Shown here: positions 52,630 through 60,571 of the stretch, in pieces
Layout of the letters: every line of letters begins with the position of its first letter
Position numbering within the stretch: position 1 is the first letter of the stretch
DNA from: JAIUNP01 sp020161975
GTDB lineage: Bacteria; Pseudomonadota; Alphaproteobacteria; Rhizobiales; Beijerinckiaceae
Assembly: GCA_036745275.1 (NCBI GenBank)
Contig: DAIOGK010000010.1
Coordinates: 44,970 to 108,969, forward strand
Reading direction: 5' to 3'
DNA length: 64,000 nucleotides
Notes under the pieces: model-generated
The model's database searches: none
What the model was told of the DNA's origin: nothing
Seen by the model: only the letters and a program-made list of their open reading frames with translations
Program-made: the position numbers and the translations under genes

Positions 52630-53457
52630 TCAGACAACATAGGCAGCGGCATGGCTGCCAACCTCGTCGTAACGGATGTGGCAGCCAAGGCGACGCATGG
52701 CCGTGACGATCTCATCTGCCGACACCACGCCGGGGTGTGTGACGAGCAGGGAGAGGCCGCTTTCGATGCCGGCGCTCGCTTCCAGGCGGGCGCCCAGGCT
52801 TTCCAGTGCCGCCGGGATGCCGACATTCCAGCGTTCCAGCCAGAGGCTCGCGACGATCTCGTCGCGGACGGCGGCTTTCTTCAATGGGCGGGCGATTACG
52901 AAGACCGGCAGACCCGAAGGGTGGTTCTCGCGCTCGACGAAGGGTAGGCGGGCGATGATCTTGGGCCGGTTCTCACCATTGAGGCGTCGCCACCAGGCGC
53001 CGGTCTCCATGCTCTGGTTGCGGGGGAAAACGCCAAGATCGCTTGGTCGTTCGGCCACGGCCTCGATGACATCGGCGGCGCTGGTCGCGGGCAGGAACGG
53101 CACGGTGAAGCCGAAATGGAAGCGCACACTGTCGCGGATCGGCGCATCGCCGCCCGAGACATCACCATGCACGGCATAGGGAACCTGTGTGAAGGTTGAG
53201 GTGGCGATGATAACGCGCCAGATATTCTCCGTGCCGTCGAATGGGTAGCTGCCGCGGTGACGCTTGGCGAGCATCCGCATGATCTCGGCCTCGCGGCCCG
53301 GACGGAATGCGGAGCCGGCGGTGCCTGCCTTGCGCTTGACCTGCTCAACGCGGTCTGTGACCTCCGATCGGGCGATCAGCAGTTCCTGCATCGCAGCGTC
53401 GATACGGTCGAGTTCGATGCGCAACTCGGCGAGACCGGCTTCAGGGGGCTTCGACAT
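52630..53457 (-). CDS. Chorismate mutase with prephenate-dehydratase-like C-terminus
   Basis: This is a 275-residue protein. Residues 1-95 form an AroQ-type chorismate mutase: Leu-Arg-x-Glu-Leu-Asp-Arg-Ile-Asp, Val-x-Gln-Val-Lys-Arg-Lys, and Phe-Arg-Pro-Gly-Arg-Glu-Ala-Glu-Ile. The rest resembles the prephenate dehydratase fold and a C-terminal ACT-like part, but the dehydratase signature Thr-Arg-Phe is not found; the matching place reads Gly-Leu-Pro-Val-Phe-Val-Ile. So it probably makes prephenate but need not convert it to phenylpyruvate. It starts the operon with hisC and tyrC and is divergent from metX. Confidence 0.82.
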   Translation of the reverse strand: MSKPPEAGLAELRIELDRIDAAMQELLIARSEVTDRVEQVKRKAGTAGSAFRPGREAEIMRMLAKRHRGSYPFDGTENIWRVIIATSTFTQVPYAVHGDVSGGDAPIRDSVRFHFGFTVPFLPATSAADVIEAVAERPSDLGVFPRNQSMETGAWWRRLNGENRPKIIARLPFVERENHPSGLPVFVIARPLKKAAVRDEIVASLWLERWNVGIPAALESLGARLEASAGIESGLSLLVTHPGVVSADEIVTAMRRLGCHIRYDEVGSHAAAYVV

Positions 53458-53472
53458 CGGGGTTCCGGAAGT

Positions 53473-53494
53473 CAGGATGACAGGATGACAGGAT
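53473..53494. repeat. Short tandem repeat, unit CAGGATGA
   Basis: The 8-base unit occurs twice in full (53473-53480, 53481-53488) and partly a third time (CAGGAT, 53489-53494). It lies 16-37 bases upstream of the chorismate mutase start, within its likely leader. It is too short to be more than suggestive, but repeats of this kind can vary in copy number. Confidence 0.6.
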
Positions 53495-53565
53495 TGTCTT
53501 TCGATTAATGCGGTTCTGGGATCAGCGCAATCCGGGCCTGCCGTGGAGGGACTGGCGTTGCCGCC

Positions 53566-53613
53566 AATTGTTCGCTACAACGAACGAAACGGCCTGAAAT
53601 CAGAAATTGTTCG
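53566..53613 (+). promoter_or_regulatory. Paired AATTGTTCG motifs before metX
   Basis: AATTGTTCG occurs at 53566-53574 and again at 53605-53613, 39 bases apart (about four helical turns), with a related AAATTCG at 53622-53628. The first copy includes an inverted repeat GTTCG-ctacaa-CGAAC (53570-53585). The arrangement suits binding of a regulator controlling metX or the divergent operon. No known consensus was matched. Confidence 0.35.
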
Positions 53614-53638
53614 GTATTCGGAAATTCGTGACGGCATC

Positions 53639-54814
53639 ATGAGTACGGCGGGAAGATGCATGGCAGATGCCGCGCTGCGGCAGGCGGACAATCCGGACAG
53701 CCCGGTGATCCGCTTTGGCATGGACAAGCCGCTCCTGCTGGATGGCGGACAGTATTTCGCGCCCCTGCAAATCGCCTACCAGACCTATGGCACGCTGAAT
53801 GCCGATCATTCCAACGCCATTCTCATCTGCCATGCGCTGACGGGTGACCAGCACGTCGCCAATATCCATCCAGTCACGGGCAAGGGGGGCTGGTGGGATG
53901 TGATGATCGGCCCTGGCCGGCCAATGGATACCAACCGCTTCTTCTTCATCTGCGCCAATGTGCTCGGGGCCTGCATGGGCACGTCGGGGCCGGCGCAGAC
54001 GAACCCCGAGACGGGCAAACCTTACGGACTCGATTTTCCGGTCGTCACCATCGGCGACATGGTGAAGGCGCAGGCGATGCTGGTGGAGCATCTCGGCATC
54101 CGTCAGCTTCTGTCGGTCGTCGGCGGCTCAATGGGCGGAATGCAGGTGCTGGATTGGGCTTCGCGCTTTCCGGACCGGGTGTTTTCGGCGATGCCGATTG
54201 CGACCGGCGCCAAGCATTCGGCTCAGAACATCGCCTTCGACGAGGTGGGCCGACAGGCGGTGATGGCCGACCCTGACTGGCAGAACGGGCGCTACCTTGA
54301 GCTGGGCGTGCGCCCGGAAAAGGGGCTCGCGGTAGCGCGCATGGCCGCCCACATCACCTATCTTTCCGAGCCGGCCCTTCAGCGCAAGTTCGGGCGCGAA
54401 CTCCAGAACCGCACGGCACGGACCTTCTCATTCGATGCGGATTTTCAGGTCGAGAGTTATCTCCGGCATCAGGGCGCCAGTTTCGTCGAACGATTCGATG
54501 CAAATTCCTATCTCTACCTTACCCGCGCGATGAACTACTTCGACCTTGCCGCTGACCATGGCGGGGTTCTGGCCCATGCCTTCCGTGACACGCGGGCGCG
54601 GTTCTGCCTGATCTCCTTCACCTCGGACTGGCTGTTTCCGACCGCCGACAGCCGGGCCATCGTCCATGCCCTCAATGCCGCCGGGGCGCCGGTGTCCTTT
54701 GTCGAGATCGAGAGCGACAAGGGGCACGATGCCTTCCTGCTCGACGAACCGGCCTTCTTTGCAACCGTACGCGGTTTTCTCGATTCGGTGGCGCGGGCGA
54801 GGGGGGTGGCATGA
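53639..54814 (+). CDS. metX: Homoserine O-acetyltransferase
   Basis: MetX activates homoserine for methionine synthesis. The protein is 391 residues from the ATG at 53639 or 384 from the one at 53660. The alpha/beta hydrolase core shows the early His-Ala-Leu-Thr-Gly-Asp segment, the nucleophile S164 in Gly-Gly-Ser-Met-Gly-Gly-Met-Gln, and the C-terminal Asp/His region Ser-Asp-Lys-Gly-His-Asp-Ala-Phe. Whether acetyl- or succinyl-CoA is used cannot be told from sequence alone. The stop overlaps the metW start by four bases. No SAM-II riboswitch, often seen before metX in this class, was found. Confidence 0.94.
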   Translation: MSTAGRCMADAALRQADNPDSPVIRFGMDKPLLLDGGQYFAPLQIAYQTYGTLNADHSNAILICHALTGDQHVANIHPVTGKGGWWDVMIGPGRPMDTNRFFFICANVLGACMGTSGPAQTNPETGKPYGLDFPVVTIGDMVKAQAMLVEHLGIRQLLSVVGGSMGGMQVLDWASRFPDRVFSAMPIATGAKHSAQNIAFDEVGRQAVMADPDWQNGRYLELGVRPEKGLAVARMAAHITYLSEPALQRKFGRELQNRTARTFSFDADFQVESYLRHQGASFVERFDANSYLYLTRAMNYFDLAADHGGVLAHAFRDTRARFCLISFTSDWLFPTADSRAIVHALNAAGAPVSFVEIESDKGHDAFLLDEPAFFATVRGFLDSVARARGVA

Positions 54815-55437
54815 GTTCGGGCGAGCGGCCCCAGAGCGGGCGTGTCGATCATCTGCTGGTTGCCGATATGGTGACCGATGGTGCGCGGGTGCTGGATGTC
54901 GGGTGCGGTGACGGGGCCTTGCTTCATTTGCTGGCGACGACCAAGAGCGTCGATGCGCGTGGGATTGAACTCAGCCGGCAGGGCGTTGCGGAGAGCGTCG
55001 CGCGCGGGCTTGCCGTGATTCAGGGCGATGCCGACACGGATCTTGCCGCCTACCCCACCGATTGTTTCGATTACGTGATCCTGTCACAGACGCTCCAGGC
55101 GACGCGCAATCCCCGCAAGGTGGTGGAGGAAATGCTGCGCATCGGGCGGCACGCCATCGTCTCCTTCCCGAATTTCGGCCATTGGCGGGTGCGCTCCAGC
55201 CTGTTCTTCCGGGGACGGATGCCCGTGACGGAAAATCTCAGCCACGCCTGGTATGACACGCCGAACATCCACTTCTGCACGATCCGCGATTTTGTCGCGC
55301 TGCTTGATGTCATCCCCGCGCGGATGGAACGGGCGGTGGCGCTTGATGCGGCCGGCAAGCAGATCGGATTTTCCGCGCCGTGGTGGGTCTGGAATCTCGT
55401 CGGCGAGCAGGCGGTCTTCCTGCTCCGGCGGACCTGA
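54811..55437 (+). CDS. metW: Methionine biosynthesis protein MetW
   Basis: MetW is a methyltransferase-like protein found with MetX in many Proteobacteria; where tested it supports homoserine activation. The 208-residue protein has a SAM-fold glycine motif Val-Leu-Asp-Val-Gly-Cys-Gly-Asp-Gly near residue 31 and Gly-Ile-Glu-Leu, then Phe-Asp-Tyr-Val-Ile-Leu-Ser-Gln-Thr-Leu-Gln and Ser-Phe-Pro-Asn-Phe-Gly-His-Trp, both MetW hallmarks. The start codon overlaps the metX stop, so expression is coupled. Confidence 0.95.
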   Translation: MSSGERPQSGRVDHLLVADMVTDGARVLDVGCGDGALLHLLATTKSVDARGIELSRQGVAESVARGLAVIQGDADTDLAAYPTDCFDYVILSQTLQATRNPRKVVEEMLRIGRHAIVSFPNFGHWRVRSSLFFRGRMPVTENLSHAWYDTPNIHFCTIRDFVALLDVIPARMERAVALDAAGKQIGFSAPWWVWNLVGEQAVFLLRRT

Positions 55438-55443
55438 GGGCGA

Positions 55444-56454
55444 TCAGGCGAATTCCTGGCGCAGGTCCATGGTGGATTTTCCGCCGATCGCGTCGTAATT
55501 GGCGGCAATCCAGGCCTTGCCCGCCTTGCGGCCTGCCTTGTTGAGCTTCTGGAAGTAGCTCCATTGCGCGGACATCTTGCTTGCCGCACTTTCATCCACG
55601 GTATCGCTCATGGCAATGCGGTGCATGAAAATGCGCCGGTACTTCGGATTGTTCAGCGTGCCTTCCTCGATCAACCGGGTGACGAAGTCGATGGCGCGCA
55701 TCTCTCGCAACAGGCTTGCGTTGAAGGTGATCTCATTGAGGCGGTTCTGGATGGCATCGAGGGTGCGCGGAATGCCCTTGCGCTCCACCGGATTGATCTG
55801 GACAAGCAGGATATCGGAACTCTTGCAGCTGAACAGAGGATAGAGCGCCGGATTGCCCATGTAGCCGCCGTCCCAGTAGGGGATGTCGTCTATGACAACT
55901 GTCTGGAAGACCAGCGGCAGGCAGGCCGAGGCGGTGATATGGTCGGCTGTCAGCTCCTGCGTCTCGAACACGCGGATCTTGCCATTATCGACGTTGGTGG
56001 CGCTGATGTAGAGCCGGATCGGTGATGCTGTACGCAAACGGGCGAAATCAATCTCTTCGGTCAGGATGTCGCGCAACGGATTGATGTTCAGCGGATTGAA
56101 AGTGTAGGGGCTTGCGCTCTGCATCATGGTATCGAGCAGCCATTCGCTGGGGCGCTTGCCAAAACCCCAGGCGGCGAGCAGACCATCGAAGGCGGTGCGG
56201 GTCATGCCGGCGAGGCCGCTGTCGAGACTCGCCTTGTGCCAGAACTCCTTCAATTGCCGCTGCGCACCGGTGCGCCCGCCGCTCGCATAGCCATCGGCCA
56301 GCGCCACCGCGTTCATGGCGCCGGCGCTGGCGCCGGAAATCGCCTCGATTTCCAGACGCCTGTCTTCCAGAATGGCATCGAGAACGCCCCAGGTGAAAGC
56401 GCCGTGGGCGCCGCCGCCCTGCAAGGCAAGATTGATCTTCTTGGTCACGGTCAT
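55444..56454 (-). CDS. Patatin-like phospholipase
   Basis: This is a 336-residue patatin-family protein. The oxyanion loop is Gly-Gly-Gly-Ala-His-Gly (13-18), the nucleophile S43 is in Gly-Ala-Ser-Ala-Gly, and the catalytic Asp is in Tyr-Trp-Asp-Gly-Gly near residue 194. There is no signal peptide, so it acts in the cytoplasm or is delivered by another route. Members hydrolyse phospholipids or neutral lipids; some are linked to storage granules. It converges with metW (six bases) and is divergent from zur. Confidence 0.92.
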   Translation of the reverse strand: MTVTKKINLALQGGGAHGAFTWGVLDAILEDRRLEIEAISGASAGAMNAVALADGYASGGRTGAQRQLKEFWHKASLDSGLAGMTRTAFDGLLAAWGFGKRPSEWLLDTMMQSASPYTFNPLNINPLRDILTEEIDFARLRTASPIRLYISATNVDNGKIRVFETQELTADHITASACLPLVFQTVVIDDIPYWDGGYMGNPALYPLFSCKSSDILLVQINPVERKGIPRTLDAIQNRLNEITFNASLLREMRAIDFVTRLIEEGTLNNPKYRRIFMHRIAMSDTVDESAASKMSAQWSYFQKLNKAGRKAGKAWIAANYDAIGGKSTMDLRQEFA

Positions 56455-56527
56455 GGCTGCAAGCTATTCCATGTTTGAAAAGCCGCTTCTCGCATGTGGC
56501 GTAAAGTTGCGCTATAGCCCTCTCCTG

Positions 56528-57028
56528 ATGAGCACGCATTCCCATCATGACCATGATCATGCCGGTTGTTCGTCCGGCAGCATCGGCGACCGCATGGTCG
56601 AGGCTGAACGTCTGTGCGCGCGGCGGGGCGTCAAGCTCACCGGGCAGCGTGCGACCGTGCTGGAAGCACTGCTGGATGCCGGCAAGGCCCTTGGCGCCTA
56701 CGACCTCATCGAGCGGATGCAGGCTGCGGGCGGCGGCCGGATTGCGCCAATCACCATTTATCGCGCGCTCAATTTTCTGGTGGAGAACAATCTTGTTCAC
56801 CGGATCGAAAGCCGCAATGCCTTTCTTGCCTGTCCGGAGGGGCATGGCACCCATCCCGAGGCGGTTTTCCTGATCTGCGAGGCTTGTGGCCGCGTCGGCG
56901 AGGTGACATCGCCGGAGCTGGAAAGCGGGCTCGCGTCACTCGCTGCCGAGCGCGGGTTCAGCCCGCGCACGCGCGTCATTGAAATCAGCGGCACCTGCGC
57001 CGCCTGTGCCACCGGACTTGCCCGATGA
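56528..57028 (+). CDS. Fur-family regulator, probably Zur
   Basis: This is a 166-residue Fur-family repressor. The N-terminus has a His-rich stretch (Ser-His-His-Asp-His-Asp-His), then the winged helix with Leu-Thr-Gly-Gln-Arg near residue 38 and Ile-Thr-Ile-Tyr-Arg-Ala-Leu-Asn-Phe-Leu as recognition helix. Two CxxC pairs, C117/C120 and C157/C160, make the structural zinc site. The sequence is closer to Zur than Fur because of the His-rich start and the Ala-Tyr-Asp-Leu-Ile region. Its stop overlaps ispG by four bases, an unusual but alphaproteobacteria-typical pair. No Zur box was found before it. Confidence 0.88.
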   Translation: MSTHSHHDHDHAGCSSGSIGDRMVEAERLCARRGVKLTGQRATVLEALLDAGKALGAYDLIERMQAAGGGRIAPITIYRALNFLVENNLVHRIESRNAFLACPEGHGTHPEAVFLICEACGRVGEVTSPELESGLASLAAERGFSPRTRVIEISGTCAACATGLAR

Positions 57029-58284
57029 CCTTGTTCCAGCCGACACTCGATGCCGCGCTTGCCGCCCCACGCCCGCGCCACCGGACAGTCGGCGTGCTTG
57101 TCGGCGACATCCTGGTTGGAGGCGGCGCGCCCATCGTCGTGCAGTCGATGACCAATACGGATACCGCGGATATCGACGGGACTGTGGCGCAGATCGCTGC
57201 GCTTGCGCGGGCGGGTTCCGAGATGGTGCGCATCACGGTTGACCGCGACGAGGCTGCGGCAGCGGTGCCGCATATCAAGGACAAGCTGATGAGGCGCGGC
57301 ATTGCTGCGCCGATCGTCGGGGATTTTCACTACATCGGCCACAAGCTGCTGGCCGAGCATCCGGACTGCGCCAAGGCTCTCGACAAGTATCGGATCAATC
57401 CTGGCAATGTCGGCTTCCGTGACAAGCGTGACCGGCAGTTCTCGGCCATCGTCGAGATGGCGATCCGATACGGCAAGCCGGTGCGCATCGGCGCAAACTG
57501 GGGTTCGCTTGATCAGGAACTGCTTACCCATCTGATGGATGAGAACGCAAAGTCCGCTGCGCCGAAGGATGTGCGGGCGGTGACGCGCGAAGCGATGGTG
57601 CAGTCGGCACTGCTGTCGGCTGCGCGGGCCGAGGAGATCGGCCTTGGCCGCGACCGGATCATCCTGTCGGCCAAGGTCTCGGCGGTGCAGGATCTGATCG
57701 GGGTGTACCGGATGCTCGCCGCACGCTCGGACTACGCCATCCACCTCGGGTTGACCGAGGCGGGCATGGGCTCGAAGGGGCTGGTCGCCTCCTCGGCGGC
57801 GATGGGCATTCTGCTTCAGGACGGCATCGGCGATACGATCCGCTATTCGTTGACGCCGGAGCCCGGCGGGGACCGCACGGCGGAAGTGCGCGCGGCGCAG
57901 GAACTTCTGCAAACCATGGGGTTCCGCACCTTCGTGCCGCTGGTGGCGGCCTGCCCGGGGTGCGGGCGCACCACCTCGACGGTGTTTCAGGAGCTGGCGC
58001 GCGATATCCAGACATGGATTTCCACCTCGATGCCGGAGTGGAAAACCCGCTATCCCGGTGTGGAAGGGCTCAACGTCGCGGTCATGGGCTGCATCGTCAA
58101 CGGGCCGGGCGAGAGCAAGCACGCCGATATCGGCATTTCCCTGCCTGGCACCGGCGAGACGCCTGCTGCGCCGGTGTTCATCGATGGGCAGAAGGCCGCG
58201 ACCTTGCGCGGGCCGACGATTGCCGCCGATTTCAAGGCGATGGTGGCGGAGTATATCGAGAAGCGGTTCGGGGTGGGCGCCTGA
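57025..58284 (+). CDS. ispG: (E)-4-hydroxy-3-methylbut-2-enyl-diphosphate synthase
   Basis: IspG (GcpE) converts methylerythritol cyclodiphosphate to HMBPP in the MEP isoprenoid pathway, using a 4Fe-4S cluster. The 419-residue length is normal for the proteobacterial form. Cluster ligands are C310 and C313 in Cys-Pro-Gly-Cys-Gly-Arg-Thr and C356 in Gly-Cys-Ile-Val-Asn-Gly-Pro-Gly-Glu, with the glutamate as the fourth ligand. The N-terminal barrel has Ser-Met-Thr-Asn-Thr-Asp-Thr-Ala-Asp. It shares an overlap with the zur-like gene and faces purQ three bases away. Confidence 0.96.
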   Translation: MTLFQPTLDAALAAPRPRHRTVGVLVGDILVGGGAPIVVQSMTNTDTADIDGTVAQIAALARAGSEMVRITVDRDEAAAAVPHIKDKLMRRGIAAPIVGDFHYIGHKLLAEHPDCAKALDKYRINPGNVGFRDKRDRQFSAIVEMAIRYGKPVRIGANWGSLDQELLTHLMDENAKSAAPKDVRAVTREAMVQSALLSAARAEEIGLGRDRIILSAKVSAVQDLIGVYRMLAARSDYAIHLGLTEAGMGSKGLVASSAAMGILLQDGIGDTIRYSLTPEPGGDRTAEVRAAQELLQTMGFRTFVPLVAACPGCGRTTSTVFQELARDIQTWISTSMPEWKTRYPGVEGLNVAVMGCIVNGPGESKHADIGISLPGTGETPAAPVFIDGQKAATLRGPTIAADFKAMVAEYIEKRFGVGA

Positions 58285-58287
58285 ACC

Positions 58288-58968
58288 TCAGGCTGCCAGA
58301 CCCTTGAACATGCCGAGCCCGTCGGTGCCGCCGGTCAGGCTCTCGATCAGGTTTTCGGGATGCGGCATCATGCCGAGTACGTTGCGCTTGTCGGAATAGA
58401 TGCCGGCGATGCCGTTGAGCGAGCCGTTGGGGTTGGCTTCAGCTGTGACCACGCCCGACGCATCGCAATAGCGGAAGGCGACGCGGTCCTCGCCCTCAAG
58501 CCGCTTCAGCGTCTCGTCGTCGCAGATGTAGTTGCCCTCGCCGTGGGCGATGCAGACCTCGATGGCCTGACCGCGCGCGTAGCCTCGCGTGAACGGCGTA
58601 TCAGTTCGCTCCACCTTGAGATGCTGCATCTTGCAGATGAATTTCAGCTCGGCGTTGCGCGTGAGGATGCCGGGTAGCAGGCCGGATTCGCAGAGGATCT
58701 GGAAGCCGTTGCAGATGCCCAGCACGAGGCCGCCTTTCGCCGCGTGCTTGCGCACGGCTTCCATGATGTGCGCGCGGCCGGCAATGGCACCGCAGCGCAG
58801 ATAATCGCCGTAGGAAAAGCCGCCGGGCAGGACGACGAGATCGGTGCCGGCCGGCAGGTCATAATCGGCATGCCAGGCGGCGCTGACCTTCGCCCCGGCG
58901 CGGGTCAGTGCCCGGGCGACGTCGCCCTCGCGATTCGAGCCGGGGAAGGTGATGACGGCGGCGTGCAT
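58288..58968 (-). CDS. purQ: Phosphoribosylformylglycinamidine synthase, glutaminase subunit
   Basis: PurQ supplies ammonia from glutamine to PurL for FGAM synthesis. The 226-residue protein has the glutaminase nucleophile in Gly-Ile-Cys-Asn-Gly-Phe-Gln, an N-terminal Phe-Pro-Gly-Ser-Asn motif, Leu-Pro-Gly-Gly-Phe-Ser-Tyr-Gly-Asp, and a catalytic His/Glu pair in Met-Pro-His-Pro-Glu. It begins on the last base of purS, as usual for this pair. purL is not in the window. Confidence 0.96.
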   Translation of the reverse strand: MHAAVITFPGSNREGDVARALTRAGAKVSAAWHADYDLPAGTDLVVLPGGFSYGDYLRCGAIAGRAHIMEAVRKHAAKGGLVLGICNGFQILCESGLLPGILTRNAELKFICKMQHLKVERTDTPFTRGYARGQAIEVCIAHGEGNYICDDETLKRLEGEDRVAFRYCDASGVVTAEANPNGSLNGIAGIYSDKRNVLGMMPHPENLIESLTGGTDGLGMFKGLAA

Positions 58969-59207
58969 CAGAGCACCTCGACCTTGAAATTCTCGATGAC
59001 GGTGTTGGCGAGGAGCTTCTCGCTCGCGGCCTTCAGCGCGGCTTCGGCCTTCGCCTTGTCAGCGGTGTTCACCTCGATGTCGAACACCTTGCCCTGGCGG
59101 ACCGAGGCAATGCCATCGACGCCAAGCGACTTCAGCGCGCCCTCGATGGCCTTGCCCTGCGGATCAAGAACGCCGTTCTTCAGGGTGACGGTGACGCGGG
59201 CTTTCAT
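58968..59207 (-). CDS. purS: Phosphoribosylformylglycinamidine synthase, PurS subunit
   Basis: PurS is the small structural subunit holding PurQ to the short form of PurL. The 79-residue protein has Val-Thr-Leu-Lys-Asn-Gly-Val-Leu-Asp-Pro-Gln-Gly-Lys, then Leu-Gly-Val-Asp-Gly-Ile and Val-Arg-Gln-Gly-Lys-Val-Phe-Asp-Ile, all family blocks. Its presence means this organism uses the multi-subunit FGAM synthase. It lies 69 bases after mutT and may share its transcript. Confidence 0.95.
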   Translation of the reverse strand: MKARVTVTLKNGVLDPQGKAIEGALKSLGVDGIASVRQGKVFDIEVNTADKAKAEAALKAASEKLLANTVIENFKVEVL

Positions 59208-59276
59208 CGGCTGGCTCCGGTAAGGGGGATTGAGGCCGGGTTACACCAATCTTGGTTGCGATTCAAACGCGACCTT

Positions 59277-59675
59277 TCAGATCATGTCGTGCAGCATGGG
59301 GATGAGCGGTTCATCCGCTGGCGGCATGGGGTAGTTGCGCAGTTCGTTCGTGCGCGCCCAGGCGAGGTTCTGGCCTTCCACGCCATGGGGAACGCCCTCC
59401 CAGCGCCGGCAGATATAGAGCGGCATCAGCAGGTGAAACGTCTCGTAGGCGTGGGAGGCAAAGGTGAGCGGGGCAAGGCAGGCTTCCTTCACGATGATGC
59501 CAAGCTCCTCCTTCAATTCGCGGATCAGCGTTTCCTCGGGGCGCTCGCCGGGCTCGACCTTGCCGCCTGGAAACTCCCAGAGACCTGCAAGCTGCTTTCC
59601 TTCGGGGCGCTGGGCGATGAGAATGCGCTTGTCCGCATCGACAAGGGCGACGGCGGCGACGAGCAGGAGTTTCAT
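59277..59675 (-). CDS. mutT: MutT-type Nudix pyrophosphatase
   Basis: This is a 132-residue Nudix protein that probably hydrolyses 8-oxo-dGTP. The Nudix box is complete: Gly-Gly-Lys-Val-Glu-Pro-Gly-Glu then Glu-Thr-Leu-Ile-Arg-Glu-Leu-Lys-Glu-Glu-Leu-Gly (about residues 38-59). The upstream Leu-Trp-Glu-Phe-Pro-Gly-Gly segment is typical of MutT. The start overlaps the EamA stop by four bases, so it belongs to the argJ-eamA-mutT chain. Closeness to argJ and secA is common in Alphaproteobacteria. Confidence 0.92.
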   Translation of the reverse strand: MKLLLVAAVALVDADKRILIAQRPEGKQLAGLWEFPGGKVEPGERPEETLIRELKEELGIIVKEACLAPLTFASHAYETFHLLMPLYICRRWEGVPHGVEGQNLAWARTNELRNYPMPPADEPLIPMLHDMI

Positions 59676-60571
59676 GCGAGGCTCCGTTTGGCCGTGGCGG
59701 CAAGATAGACGCCGAGAAAGACGGTGAGGCCGCCGGCGATTTGCCAGAGGCTGAGGCGTTCGTTGAGGGCGAAGACGCCGATGATCACGGCAACCGCAGG
59801 CACCGTATAGCCGGTCAAGGCGGCGCGCGTGGGGCCGGCGCGGACGATCAGCCGCATGAAGACGGCGATGGGCAGGGCGGTGGTGACGATGCCAAGCATC
59901 AGGAGCGGCAAGGCGTGATGCGCGATCGTTGCTGCGGCGAGCGGTGGAGCAATGAAGGCTGTCACCAGGCCCGCCAGCAGTGTCGACCCCATCTGCTGGC
60001 CAAGGGCGAGGCGGATCGGATCATGATGGCGGACAAGGCGCGTATAGATGTTGCCGAGGGCATAAGAGGTCGCGACAACCAGCATGGCCAGCGCGCCACT
60101 GAGTGAAGCATGCCCTGCGCGTGCATCCGGGCCGATCAGAAGGAAGACGCCGGCAAGGCCGACCGCGACGCCCGCAAAGGCGCGCGGGCCCAATCGTTCG
60201 TCGGCGAACAGGTGATGGGCCATCACGGCGGTCAGCAGCGGGCCGATGGACTGGATGAGCACAGCAGGGCCTGAATCCATCCGCTGCATGGCGAAAGCGA
60301 CGAGAGTATTAGGCAAGGCGCCGTTCAGAAGACCGATGGTGAGCCAGGGTACGATCTCATCCCGCGCGGGCAGGGGCATTCCGCCGCGTGCGATGATGAA
60401 GAGCATGAGCGCCAGCATGGCGATGAGCCCGCGCAAGGTCGCGATCTGTACGGGCACAAGGTCCGTACCCAGCAGCTTGATGAAATAGAAGCTCGACCCC
60501 CAGGCCAGCGAGCAGAGCGCAAGGTGGGACAGTACGAAGGCGGGGCTGGCCCGGTTCTCCGCTTCGATCAC
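59672..60571 (-). CDS. EamA/DMT-family transporter
   Basis: This is a 299-residue membrane protein with about ten helices in two EamA repeats (about residues 10-145 and 155-290). Helix 1 has Leu-Ala-Trp-Gly-Ser-Ser-Phe-Tyr-Phe-Ile-Lys and the fourth region has Asn-Thr-Leu-Val-Ala-Phe-Ala. The start overlaps the argJ stop and the stop overlaps the mutT start, so it is translated with both. An arginine-pathway metabolite is one possible substrate, suggested only by the neighbourhood. Confidence 0.88.
   Translation of the reverse strand: MIEAENRASPAFVLSHLALCSLAWGSSFYFIKLLGTDLVPVQIATLRGLIAMLALMLFIIARGGMPLPARDEIVPWLTIGLLNGALPNTLVAFAMQRMDSGPAVLIQSIGPLLTAVMAHHLFADERLGPRAFAGVAVGLAGVFLLIGPDARAGHASLSGALAMLVVATSYALGNIYTRLVRHHDPIRLALGQQMGSTLLAGLVTAFIAPPLAAATIAHHALPLLMLGIVTTALPIAVFMRLIVRAGPTRAALTGYTVPAVAVIIGVFALNERLSLWQIAGGLTVFLGVYLAATAKRSLA

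Noticed and set aside
53458..53638. SAM-II riboswitch before metX
   Set aside because: The conserved pseudoknot segments, including the GCUAAA-type end, are not present.
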